A stretch of DNA of 64,000 nucleotides. Source: JAIBJN01 sp963775625 (GTDB taxonomy: Bacteria; Actinomycetota; Thermoleophilia; Gaiellales; Gaiellaceae). The translations under genes and the position numbers were made by a program. The stretch is taken from positions 186,001 to 250,000 of the forward strand of contig CAVZJM010000002.1 in assembly GCA_963775625.1 (NCBI GenBank), read 5' to 3'. Numbering within the stretch: the first letter of the stretch is position 1; every line of letters begins with the position of its first letter. This document shows positions 45,474-53,157 of the stretch, in pieces. The notes below the pieces were generated by a model, which worked only from the letters and a program-made list of their open reading frames with translations, made no database searches and was not told the origin of the DNA.

Positions 45474-46230
45474 CGGGCTGCCCGAGGTCAGGCGCGACGG
45501 CGCCGTCTGCATCATCACCTTCCAGCGCGAGGAGAAGCTGAACGCGATCTCGACCGCCGTGGAGCGAGCGCTGCTGGAGGCGCTCGCCTCAGCCGACGTC
45601 CGGGAGAGCCGTTGTGTGGTCTTCGCGGGCGGCGAGCGCGCCTTCTCGGCCGGCGCCGACCTGAAGGAGCCGCGCGACGAGAGCCCCGGCGGGATCGACG
45701 CCTACTACCGCGACACGGGCGACGTCTACGAGCGGATCGCCGCGCTCCCGCAGCCGACCTTCTCCGCGATCGAGGGCTGGTGCCTCGGCGCGGGCTTCGA
45801 GCTGGCGCTCGCCACGGACTTCCGGATCGCCGACGAGACCGCGGTGTTCGGCCTCCCCGAGGTCGAGCTCGGCATCGTCCCCAGCTCGGGCGGGACGTAC
45901 CGGCTCGTCCGCGCAGTCGGTCCCGCGGGCGCCAAGGAGCTGCTGCTCCTGCGGCCTCGCGTGGACGCTGCCGAGGCCTTCCGGCTGGGCGTCGTGACGG
46001 AGCTAGTCCCAGCCGGACAAGCGCTCGCGCGCACGCTCGAGCTCGCGGAGCAGGTCGCTGCCCTTCCCCCGCTGGCGGTCTCGGCCGCCAAGCAGGCCGC
46101 GAACGCGATCGCCGAGTCGAGCCGCGAGGCGGGGATCATGCTCGAGCGCCTCGCCTACGCCGCCCTCGCCCAGACGGACGAGGCCCGGGCAGCCGGGGAG
46201 GCCTTCAGCGCTCGCAAGAAGCCCAAGTAA
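45466..46230 (+). CDS. Enoyl-CoA hydratase/isomerase family protein
   Basis: This 254-residue crotonase-fold protein has REEKLNAIS, the oxyanion hole regions FAGGERAFSAGADLKE and IEGWCLGAGFELALATDFRI, and the catalytic-loop LPEVELGIVPSSGGT. The glutamate of the second oxyanion loop (PEVELGI) is kept. It starts at TTG 45466, overlapping the dehydrogenase gene by 8 bases, and is the last gene of the operon. Its TAA stop lies inside the palindrome at 46220-46248. Why an acyl-CoA enzyme ends an amine operon is unclear; it may process a carbon chain left after amine removal. Confidence 0.9.
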   Translation: MPDGLPEVRRDGAVCIITFQREEKLNAISTAVERALLEALASADVRESRCVVFAGGERAFSAGADLKEPRDESPGGIDAYYRDTGDVYERIAALPQPTFSAIEGWCLGAGFELALATDFRIADETAVFGLPEVELGIVPSSGGTYRLVRAVGPAGAKELLLLRPRVDAAEAFRLGVVTELVPAGQALARTLELAEQVAALPPLAVSAAKQAANAIAESSREAGIMLERLAYAALAQTDEARAAGEAFSARKKPK

Positions 46231-46248
46231 CAGACTGTTACTTGGGCT
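46220..46248. terminator. Perfect palindrome holding both convergent stop codons (copy 1)
   Basis: AGCCCAAGTAACAG, one A, then the exact reverse complement CTGTTACTTGGGCT: 14-bp arms. The TAA stops of the enoyl-CoA hydratase (+) and the MOSC protein (-) both lie inside, so both end in proline-lysine encoded by the arms. It would work as a terminator in both directions. A second copy sits at 50290-50316. Confidence 0.75.
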
Positions 46249-46999
46249 CGACGGGGTCGCCCACGCGGACTCGCCCGGGCTCGACCACCCGCGCGTAGAC
46301 GCCGAAGTCGATCTTCTTCCCATCGCGCTTGCCGCGGTACGCCGCGATCTCGCGCAGGGTGTCGAGGTCCCGCCGTCCCGTGCTCGGATCGCGCGTGGTG
46401 GTCGCGCAGCGCGGCACCGGCCCCGGGATCTCGACAAGCGCGTCGCCGAGCCGGACGCGGCGGCCGATCCAGGTGTCCTCCTCGTGCGGCGCGCACCCCT
46501 CGATCTCGAAGAGCATGCGGAAGCGGCGCGCGTCCACGGCCTCCAGCCCGACCCGGCGGGCGAGCTCGGCCACCGACTCGGAGGAGACGAGCGTGAGCGG
46601 CTCGACGTCCACGCCCCCTGCGGGCGCAGCGGCCTTCACGAGCCGCACCGCCTTGCCTGCGTACCGGGAGAGCGCGTCGGCCCAGGGCCCCTCGACCACC
46701 TGGCCCTCGACGCGATGGCCCCAGAAGTCGGTGATCACGGGCTCCGAGAGGCCGACCGCGTCCTCGACGACCTCCCCGTCCGGGAACGTGAGCCGCAACC
46801 GGTCCGAGACCGGCTCCCAGTCGGCGCGGACGAGCGCGAGCGGCCCGTGGTGGAGGCCCGCGAGCAGGCGCCCGTCCTCCCGGATCAGGAAGAAGCGCCG
46901 GTCGGCCGCGACGCCGAACGGCTCCAGCTCGATCTCGTCCGGATGGTGCAGGAGCAGGCTCTTGACGGGTGTCGTGGAGAGGCGGACGACGCTCGGCAC
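46238..46999 (-). CDS. MOSC domain protein (molybdenum-cofactor sulfurase C-terminal-like)
   Basis: This 253-residue protein has an N-terminal beta-barrel region (LSTTPVKSLLLHHPDEIELE) and a C-terminal MOSC domain with the conserved cysteine in GPVPRCATTTRDP, followed by STGRRD and a final VGDPVEPK. MOSC proteins handle molybdenum-bound sulfur or act in N-hydroxylated compound reduction (mARC, YcbX, YiiM). I chose GTG 46999, three bases upstream of the end of the SDR gene; the frame is open further upstream, but that part is not MOSC-like. The gene ends inside the palindrome shared with the enoyl-CoA hydratase. Confidence 0.82.
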   Translation of the reverse strand: MPSVVRLSTTPVKSLLLHHPDEIELEPFGVAADRRFFLIREDGRLLAGLHHGPLALVRADWEPVSDRLRLTFPDGEVVEDAVGLSEPVITDFWGHRVEGQVVEGPWADALSRYAGKAVRLVKAAAPAGGVDVEPLTLVSSESVAELARRVGLEAVDARRFRMLFEIEGCAPHEEDTWIGRRVRLGDALVEIPGPVPRCATTTRDPSTGRRDLDTLREIAAYRGKRDGKKIDFGVYARVVEPGRVRVGDPVEPK

Positions 47000-47001
47000 G
47001 G

Positions 47002-47760
47002 CTACTCCACCGTCGGAGGCGGCTCCGCGTGGCCCCAGGCGTCCGCGCCTCCGTCGACGACGACCGTGGTCCCGGTCACGTACGACGCCGCCGGCGAGGC
47101 GAGGAAGGCGATCACGTTCGCCACCTCCTCCGGGGTCCCGAGCCGGCCGGCGGGGATCGCCTTCTCCCAGTCGGCGATCTGCTCGACGCCGTAGCCTTCG
47201 AGGCCCTCGGTGAGGATCGTCCCCGGCGCGACGCAGACCGTCCGGATCCCGTAGCGGCTCCACTCCCCTGCCAGGCCTGCGGCGAGGTTTTCCACCGCGG
47301 CGCGCGCGGCGGCGGCGTGGGCGAAGCCGGGGATGCCCCGGCGCGGGCTGAAGCCGACGAAGACGACGACACCGCTGCGGTTCGGGATCATCGAGCGCGT
47401 CGCCACCTCGCGCGTCACGTCCCAGGCGGCGTCCACGGCCAGCCGGTGCACGGCGCGCCAGCCTTTCAGGGAGATCTCCTCCGCAGGCGCGATGAACTGG
47501 CCGCCGGCGTTGTTGACGAGGACGTCGATGCGCCCGAAGCGCTCGAGCGCGGCGCCGACGAGGGCCGCCACCTGCTCGGGCTCGCGGACGTCCGCGGGCA
47601 CCGCCAGGCACTCGGCGCCGAGCTCCACGACGGCCGCCTGCGCCTCCTCCAGCGGCTCCGGCCGCCGGCCGCAGACGACCACCGACGCTCCGGCCCGCGC
47701 GAGCTCGAGCGCCGTTGCGCGGCCGATCCCGGTCCCGCCGCCGGTGACGAGCGCGATCAC
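47002..47760 (-). CDS. Short-chain dehydrogenase/reductase, altered active site
   Basis: This 252-residue Rossmann protein has the cofactor motif VTGGGTGIGRA, NNAG and the C-terminal PGTILTEG. The usual Y-x3-K catalytic pair is missing: the region reads GFAHAAAARAAVENL, so histidine stands near the tyrosine site and arginine at the lysine site. 2,4-dienoyl-CoA reductase relatives also lack the tyrosine but keep the lysine. It may be an altered dienoyl-CoA reductase or an inactive relative. GTG start overlaps the 2-hydroxyacid dehydrogenase stop (GTGA). Confidence 0.83.
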   Translation of the reverse strand: MIALVTGGGTGIGRATALELARAGASVVVCGRRPEPLEEAQAAVVELGAECLAVPADVREPEQVAALVGAALERFGRIDVLVNNAGGQFIAPAEEISLKGWRAVHRLAVDAAWDVTREVATRSMIPNRSGVVVFVGFSPRRGIPGFAHAAAARAAVENLAAGLAGEWSRYGIRTVCVAPGTILTEGLEGYGVEQIADWEKAIPAGRLGTPEEVANVIAFLASPAASYVTGTTVVVDGGADAWGHAEPPPTVE

Positions 47761-48692
47761 GGGCGGTTCACGGCTCCCTCCGGCTCGCGGCCCTCCAGCA
47801 CGGCCCGCACGGAGAGCACGGGCCGGGTGACGCAGGCCTCCTCGGCCTCCGCGCTGTACCAGGCGACATGGGGCGTCACGATCAGGCCTGGCCAGGCGGG
47901 CGCCGGGTGCTCGGCCGTGGGCGGCTCGACCGGGAGGACGTCCAGTGCGGCGCCGCCCAGCCGCCCGCTCTCGAGCTCGCGCCGGAGCGCGTCCAGGTCG
48001 ATGAGCTGCGGCCGCGCCGTGTCGACGAGCACTGCGCCGTCCGGCATGAGCGCCAGCTCCTCCTCGCCGATCAGTCCGGCGTTCTCGGACGTCAGAGCGA
48101 CGTGGAGCGAGACGGCGTCGCAGGCGGCGAGGAGCTCGGCGAGCGGAGCGGGCCGCGCGCCGGCCCCGGCGATCGCGTCGTCCGTGAGCGCCGGATCCGT
48201 CCCCCAGACCTCGAAGCCGAGCGCGGCGGCGCGCTCCACGAGCGCCCGTCCAGTGCGGCCGAGGCCGACGACGCCGAGCCGAGTCCCCCGAAACCGCCTC
48301 AGCTCTCCGGCCGCCGTCCAGTCCCAGCCGCCTGCGCGCACGTCGCGGTCGAGCGTGACGACGCCTCGGAGCAGCGCGAGGACGAGAGTGAGCGAATGGT
48401 CGGCGACCTCGTCGACGCAGTAGTCGGGCACGTTGCAGGCCCAGACGCCGCGCCGCTCGGCCTCGTCCACGTCCAGGTGGTCGAAGCCGACGCTGCAGGT
48501 GGCGACGACGCGCAACGCCGGCAGCCGGTCGAGATCGGGGGCGCGCACCTCCGTCTCGGTGCCGACGAGCAGGCCGACGACGTCGTCGCCTCCCCACGGC
48601 TCATGACCCTCGGCGATCGTCACGCCGGTGCCGCCCAGGAGCTCACGCACCCGAGCGCTGTCGTAAACCTGATCGCCGACGAGTACGCGCAC
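47757..48692 (-). CDS. D-isomer specific 2-hydroxyacid dehydrogenase
   Basis: This 311-residue protein has the substrate-domain motif SVGFDHLDVDEAERRG, the NAD site VVGLGRTGRAL, and the catalytic triad regions DTARPQLID (arginine), DVLPVEPP (glutamate) and TPHVAWYS (histidine). It should reduce 2-oxo acids or oxidise D-2-hydroxy acids. I chose the GTG at 48692; the open frame continues far upstream but in unrelated codons antisense to the thioesterase and dehydrogenase genes. It overlaps the SDR gene by 4 bases and lies 39 bases from the divergent thioesterase gene. Confidence 0.88.
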   Translation of the reverse strand: MRVLVGDQVYDSARVRELLGGTGVTIAEGHEPWGGDDVVGLLVGTETEVRAPDLDRLPALRVVATCSVGFDHLDVDEAERRGVWACNVPDYCVDEVADHSLTLVLALLRGVVTLDRDVRAGGWDWTAAGELRRFRGTRLGVVGLGRTGRALVERAAALGFEVWGTDPALTDDAIAGAGARPAPLAELLAACDAVSLHVALTSENAGLIGEEELALMPDGAVLVDTARPQLIDLDALRRELESGRLGGAALDVLPVEPPTAEHPAPAWPGLIVTPHVAWYSAEAEEACVTRPVLSVRAVLEGREPEGAVNRP

Positions 48693-48731
48693 GAGGCGGT
48701 TACTATCACCGCCCTCCGGCTGGAGGCAACC

Positions 48732-49109
48732 GTGTACGAGAAGGAGATCGAGATCCGCTGGAACGACCTCGACCCGTTCGGGCACGTCAACCATGCGCTC
48801 TTCCTGACATATCTGGAGGAGGTCCGGGACGAGTGGCTCGCGCGCGCGATGGGCGGGGACTCGATGAACTACGTCGTCGCCCGCGTCGAGATCGACTACC
48901 GCCGCGAGCTGACGCTCCAGGACGATCGCGTGGCTGCCCGCATCCGACTGGACGGACTGGGCTCCTCGAGCATCCGCACCCTCGAGGAGCTCGTCGTCCC
49001 GAGCGGCGAGACGGCGGCCGAGGCGAAGGCCGTGCTTGTCGCCTGCGACGAGGAGCACCGGTCGCGGCCGCTCACGGAGGTGGAGCGCGCCGCGCTCGCG
49101 GATGCGTAG
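48732..49109 (+). CDS. Hotdog-fold acyl-CoA thioesterase (4-hydroxybenzoyl-CoA thioesterase-like)
   Basis: This 125-residue protein has the characteristic motif RWNDLDPFGHVNHALFLTYL followed by an early acidic pair (EEVRDEW), where the aspartate of D-P-F-G-H is the catalytic residue in the 4-HBT family. It should release free acids from acyl-CoA esters in the cytoplasm. GTG 48732 has a GGAGG site five bases upstream. It is followed 9 bases later by an acyl-CoA dehydrogenase gene. Confidence 0.85.
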   Translation: MYEKEIEIRWNDLDPFGHVNHALFLTYLEEVRDEWLARAMGGDSMNYVVARVEIDYRRELTLQDDRVAARIRLDGLGSSSIRTLEELVVPSGETAAEAKAVLVACDEEHRSRPLTEVERAALADA

Positions 49110-49118
49110 GATCCGCGG

Positions 49119-50285
49119 GTGGTCCCGACCGTCCCCGAGCTGCCCGCCGACGTCCGCGAGCTGAAGGCGCGCGTCTCCGAGTTCCTCGAGCGCGAGGTCT
49201 ATCCGCTCGAGCAGCGGGTCGCCGAGGCGGGGCGCATCGACCCCGAGTGGGTGCACGAGCTCCGGCGGAAGTCCTGGGCCGAGGGCTTCGCGATGCTCAA
49301 CATGCCGGAGGAGGCCGGCGGGCGCGGCCTCCCGATGCTCGGCCAGGTGGCGCTCGAGGAGGAGTCCGGCAAGGCGACAAACGGTCTCGGCTTCACCGTG
49401 GTGGACCGGGGCCCGGCCGAGCTCTGGGACATCGCCACGCCGGCGCAGCGTGAGCAGTTCGTCGCGCCGGTCCTGCGCGGCGAGTTCCGCGAGGCCTGGG
49501 CGGTCACCGAGCCGGGCGCCGGCTCCGACGTCGGCGCCCTCGCGGCCACCGCGGAGCGCGACGAGGACGAGTGGGTCCTGAACGGCGAGAAGTGGTTCGT
49601 CACGAGCGAAGGCGACCCGGGCTTCTACCTCGTGCTCGCGGTCGCGGACGGCGAGCAGGCGCTCTTCATCGTCGAGCCAGGGCGGGCAGGGCTGGAGATC
49701 ACGAGGACGCCCGGGTTCCTCCACGACCCCTATCTCGACCACCACCCGGAGATCGTCCTCACGAACTGCCGCGTCCCCGAGGAGAACCGCATCCCCGAAG
49801 GGGGCGGCGAGGGCGCGCGCGAGTGGTTCCTCGTCGAGCGTCTCTTCATCGCGGCGCGCTGCTGCGGGGCGGCCCAGCGCTCGCTCGAGCTGGCGCGCTC
49901 CTACGCGCTCGAGCGGGAGGCCTTCGGCTCGAAGATCGCGGAGCACCAGGGCGTCTCCTTCCAGCTCGCCGACTCCCTGACGGAGCTCCTGGCCGCCCGG
50001 CTTCTGACGTACCACGCCGCGCACGCCTTCGACACGGAGCCCGACCGCCGGGTCGTCCACGGCAAGGTGGCGATGGCGAAGCTGTACGCATCCGAGGCCG
50101 CCGGGCGCATCGTCGATCGCGCCCTGCAGGTGCTCGGCGGCCGGGGCTACATGACGGAGAACCCGGTGGCCCGCTTCTACCGCGAGGTGCGGGTCGACCG
50201 CATCTGGGAGGGCACGAGCGAGATCCAGCGCCTCATCGTCTCCCGTGGCCTTTTGAAGCGCGGCGTCGAGCCGTACCTCCGCTAG
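49119..50285 (+). CDS. Acyl-CoA dehydrogenase
   Basis: This 388-residue flavoenzyme has AWAVTEPGAGSDVG for FAD/substrate contact, KWFVTS, AFGSKIAEHQ, QVLGGRGYM and the catalytic-base region IWEGTSEIQRLI. It should introduce the 2,3-double bond into an acyl-CoA. It starts with GTG 49119, 9 bases after the thioesterase, forming a two-gene unit. A palindrome with the same core as the one at 46.2 kb begins 5 bases after its stop. Confidence 0.92.
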   Translation: MVPTVPELPADVRELKARVSEFLEREVYPLEQRVAEAGRIDPEWVHELRRKSWAEGFAMLNMPEEAGGRGLPMLGQVALEEESGKATNGLGFTVVDRGPAELWDIATPAQREQFVAPVLRGEFREAWAVTEPGAGSDVGALAATAERDEDEWVLNGEKWFVTSEGDPGFYLVLAVADGEQALFIVEPGRAGLEITRTPGFLHDPYLDHHPEIVLTNCRVPEENRIPEGGGEGAREWFLVERLFIAARCCGAAQRSLELARSYALEREAFGSKIAEHQGVSFQLADSLTELLAARLLTYHAAHAFDTEPDRRVVHGKVAMAKLYASEAAGRIVDRALQVLGGRGYMTENPVARFYREVRVDRIWEGTSEIQRLIVSRGLLKRGVEPYLR

Positions 50286-50289
50286 ACAC

Positions 50290-50316
50290 GACCAAGTAAC
50301 AGTCTGTTACTTGGTC
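50290..50316. terminator. Palindrome between convergent genes (copy 2)
   Basis: GACCAAGTAACAG, one T, then CTGTTACTTGGTC: 13-bp perfect arms. The TAA stop of the minus-strand SDR gene lies within it (50307-50309); the plus-strand dehydrogenase stops just before it. The core CCAAGTAACAG-N-CTGTTACTTGG is identical to copy 1; the outer bases differ but stay paired. Confidence 0.75.
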
Positions 50317-51113
50317 TCGTTCTCGCGCTGCCGAAGGGCGGGCAGGTAACTCTCCTGCTCGAGCCAGTGGCCGCCGTCTATCGTCAGCGTCTCGCCGGTG
50401 ATGTAGCTCGCGTACGGCGAGCAGAGGGCTGCCGCCCACACGGCTACCTCGTGCGGCGTCGCCAGGCGGCCCAGCGGCACCGTCGACGCGACCCGCGCCC
50501 GGTCTTCCTCCGTCGGCCAGAGCGCCGCGCCGGCGCCCTCCGTGTCGGTCGGGACCGGGCAGATGCAGTTCGCCCGGATGCCGTGCGGGGCCCACTCGAC
50601 GGCCAGCGTCCTGGTCATGGCGACCAACCCCGCCTTGGCCGCGGCGGAGTGCACCGTTCCCGGGCCGCCCGTCCAGGCGTAGCTGGCGATCACGCTGAGG
50701 ATCGCCCCGCCCTCGCCCTGGGCGATCATCTGCTTCCCGGCCGCGCGGGAGCAGAGGAAGCCGCCGTCGAGGACGATCGAGACGACGGCGCGCCAGCCGT
50801 TCGGCGACAGGTCTTCCGCCTTGACGACGAAGTTGCCGGCGGCATTGTTGACGAGGACGTCGACCCGTCCGAAGGCCTCGACGGTCGCGGCGACGAGGGC
50901 GCCGACGGCGTCGGGATCGCGCACGTCGGTCGGCACGGCCAAGCCCTCGCCGGCCAGGAGCGCCACGGTCTCGTCGAGCGGCTCGGGCCGGCGGCCGGCC
51001 ACGGCCACGGAGGCTCCGAGGCGCCCCAGCTCGAGCGCGATCGCCCGGCCGAGGCCGCTGCCGCCGCCGGTGACGACGGCGACCTTGCCGTCGAATGTCC
51101 CCTCAGCGAGCAT
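50307..51113 (-). CDS. SDR, 2,4-dienoyl-CoA reductase-like
   Basis: This 268-residue SDR has VTGGGSGLGRA, NNAAGNF (rather than NNAG), and an active-site segment VHSAAAKAG in which lysine is kept but tyrosine is not. NNAAGNF plus HSAAAKAG is the pattern of 2,4-dienoyl-CoA reductases, which reduce double bonds during unsaturated fatty-acid breakdown. It overlaps the acyl-CoA synthetase gene upstream by 11 bases and the dehydrogenase further upstream belongs to the same unit, so a fatty-acid or branched acyl-CoA pathway is likely. Confidence 0.87.
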   Translation of the reverse strand: MLAEGTFDGKVAVVTGGGSGLGRAIALELGRLGASVAVAGRRPEPLDETVALLAGEGLAVPTDVRDPDAVGALVAATVEAFGRVDVLVNNAAGNFVVKAEDLSPNGWRAVVSIVLDGGFLCSRAAGKQMIAQGEGGAILSVIASYAWTGGPGTVHSAAAKAGLVAMTRTLAVEWAPHGIRANCICPVPTDTEGAGAALWPTEEDRARVASTVPLGRLATPHEVAVWAAALCSPYASYITGETLTIDGGHWLEQESYLPALRQRENETK

Positions 51114-53157
51114 CTGCGTCGAGGACGATACGCGCGTCGAGGGCGAGAGCGCCGTCCGGGAGGGCGAGCAGCGGGTTGATCTCGACCTCGGCGACCTCCG
51201 GATGCTCGGCCGCGAAATGTGAGAGCGCGGCGGTCGCCCGGGCGGCGGCTCCCACGTCCACGGCGGGCTTTCCCCGCGCCCCGTCCAGGAGCGGCGCGAT
51301 CTGCAACGAGCGGAAGAGCGCCTCGGCGGCCGCCTCCGTCACGGGGGCCAGCGCGACCGCGACGTCCTTGACGATCTCCGCGTAGAGCCCGCCCGCGCCG
51401 ACGAGCAGGATCGGCCCGAACCTCGGGTCGCGCTTCGCGCCCACGATCAGCTCGAGCCCTTTCGACAGCGGGGCCATGGCCTCGACCGAGAACGACGGCG
51501 GCGAGAGCGCGGCCTCCATGCGCTCGAACGCCTCGTTCAGCTGCTCGGGGCCCTGCAGGCCGACGGCGACGCCGCCCGAGTCCGACTTGTGCAGCTCGCC
51601 GATGGCCTTGAGGACCACCGGGTAGCCGATCTCGGCGGCGGCCGCCATCACCTCCTCGAGGCCCGCGGCCCTGCGAGCCTCGGCGAACGCGACCCCGGCC
51701 GAGGCGAGGAGCTCGCGCGAGGCGAAGTAGTCGGGCTCTCCTCCGATCCGCTCGGCAGCTGGCGGGAGATCCGGGACCCGGCGAAGCGCCTCCGGCGTCA
51801 CGTGCGCGAGCCGGCCGGCCGCCCACACCGCGGCCTCGACCTCGCGGAAGACCGGGACGCCCCTCGCCCGCAGCATCTCGGCGGGCGGCGAGCGCCAGTA
51901 CATCGTGTGGGCGAGGAGCGGCACCCCTGTCTCTGCGGCCGCTTCCGCCATGCCCTCGGCCGACTGAACCTCGTTGCGCTCGAATTCGTCCGAGTAGTGG
52001 GCGTAGCCGCCGAAGTACCCCGTGAAGAGGACGGTGTCGACCTCCCCGGACTCGAGCAGCGCCCGCGCGACCTTGGCGAAGCTCGAGATGTCCTGCTCCC
52101 CCCCGCCCGCGAAGTCGACCGGGTTCACGAGCGTCGCCGTCGACGGCAGGGCCTCGGCGAGCCGAGCGCGCGTCGACTCCGAGAGCGCGGGCAGCTCGAG
52201 CCCGGCCTTCGCGGCAAGATCCGAGGCGACCACGGTGTGCCCGCCGCCGTCCGCGGCGAGCGCGACCCGCTTCCCCCGCGGGCGTCGTCCCGTCAGGAAG
52301 GCCTGGGCGAGGTCGACGACCTCCTTCGGCGAGGAGACGAGCTCGATCCCGGCCGCGATCGAGGCCGCCTCGATGGCGGCAAGGTCGCTCGCGAGCGCCC
52401 CTGTGTGCGAGCGCGCGGCCCGCGCGGCCGCCTCGGTGGCACCGCCGGCGAGAAGCACGACCGGCTTCCCGGCCGTGGCGCTCGCGCGCGCGAAGGCCCT
52501 CCCATCGCGGAAGTCTTCGAGGTAGACGGCGATCAGCTTCGTCGGCTCGTGCGCGGCGAAGGACTCGACGAGCTCCCAGGCTTCGACGTCGGCCTGGTTT
52601 CCCAGCGAGACGAAGCGCGAGAAGCCGAGCCCGAAGTCCGCCGCGAGCAGGCCGACCTCGAGCGCCAGGTTGCCGCTCTGCGAGATGAGGCCGATCGACC
52701 CGGGCACGAGGTCCTCGGAGCAGAGCTCGAGCGAGGCGTCCGCGTCGTAGACGCCGAGGCAGTTCGGCCCGACGAGGACGGCGCCCGCGGCGCGGACCCG
52801 CTCGACGATCGCCTCCTCGCGCGCGCGCCCGTCGGCGCCCATCTCGCCGAAGCCCGCGCTGATGGCGACGAGCGCCTTCGCGCCCGCGGCGAGCGAATCC
52901 TCCACCGCCTCCTCGAGGCCCGAGGCCGGCACGGAGATCACGACGAGCTCGGGGGCCTCCGGGAGATCGGCCACGGAGACGTGCGCCTCGCGCCCGAGGA
53001 TCTCGCCGCCCTTGCGGTTGACGAGGTAGACGGAGCGTCGCCCCTCGCCTCTGATTGCGCCGTTGGCCAGCAGATAGCCCCACTTCCCCGGCACCGTCGA
53101 GGCACCGACGACGGCGACCGAGCGAGGGTCGAAGAGGGCCGAGAGGTCGCGGCTCAC
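51103..53157 (-). CDS. NDP-forming acyl-CoA synthetase (acetate-CoA ligase-like)
   Basis: This 684-residue single-chain synthetase has a CoA-binding domain (AVVGASTVPGKWG, VGPNCLGVYD, LISQSGNLA), two ligase domains with the phospho-histidine site ARSHTGALASD, and a C-terminal ATP-grasp domain (YPVVLKAIGELHKSDSGG, VEINPLLALPDG). It should interconvert an acyl-CoA plus ADP and Pi with a free acid plus ATP. The frame is open upstream into the dehydrogenase gene's antisense codons; the GTG at 53157 is chosen because the family begins there (RDLSALFDPRSVAVVG). It overlaps both neighbours by 4 and 11 bases. Confidence 0.92.
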   Translation of the reverse strand: MSRDLSALFDPRSVAVVGASTVPGKWGYLLANGAIRGEGRRSVYLVNRKGGEILGREAHVSVADLPEAPELVVISVPASGLEEAVEDSLAAGAKALVAISAGFGEMGADGRAREEAIVERVRAAGAVLVGPNCLGVYDADASLELCSEDLVPGSIGLISQSGNLALEVGLLAADFGLGFSRFVSLGNQADVEAWELVESFAAHEPTKLIAVYLEDFRDGRAFARASATAGKPVVLLAGGATEAAARAARSHTGALASDLAAIEAASIAAGIELVSSPKEVVDLAQAFLTGRRPRGKRVALAADGGGHTVVASDLAAKAGLELPALSESTRARLAEALPSTATLVNPVDFAGGGEQDISSFAKVARALLESGEVDTVLFTGYFGGYAHYSDEFERNEVQSAEGMAEAAAETGVPLLAHTMYWRSPPAEMLRARGVPVFREVEAAVWAAGRLAHVTPEALRRVPDLPPAAERIGGEPDYFASRELLASAGVAFAEARRAAGLEEVMAAAAEIGYPVVLKAIGELHKSDSGGVAVGLQGPEQLNEAFERMEAALSPPSFSVEAMAPLSKGLELIVGAKRDPRFGPILLVGAGGLYAEIVKDVAVALAPVTEAAAEALFRSLQIAPLLDGARGKPAVDVGAAARATAALSHFAAEHPEVAEVEINPLLALPDGALALDARIVLDADAR

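Noticed and set aside
47757..50060. Apparent 767-residue protein ending in the 2-hydroxyacid dehydrogenase
   Set aside because: The first two thirds are antisense to the thioesterase and acyl-CoA dehydrogenase genes; the dehydrogenase family starts at 48692.
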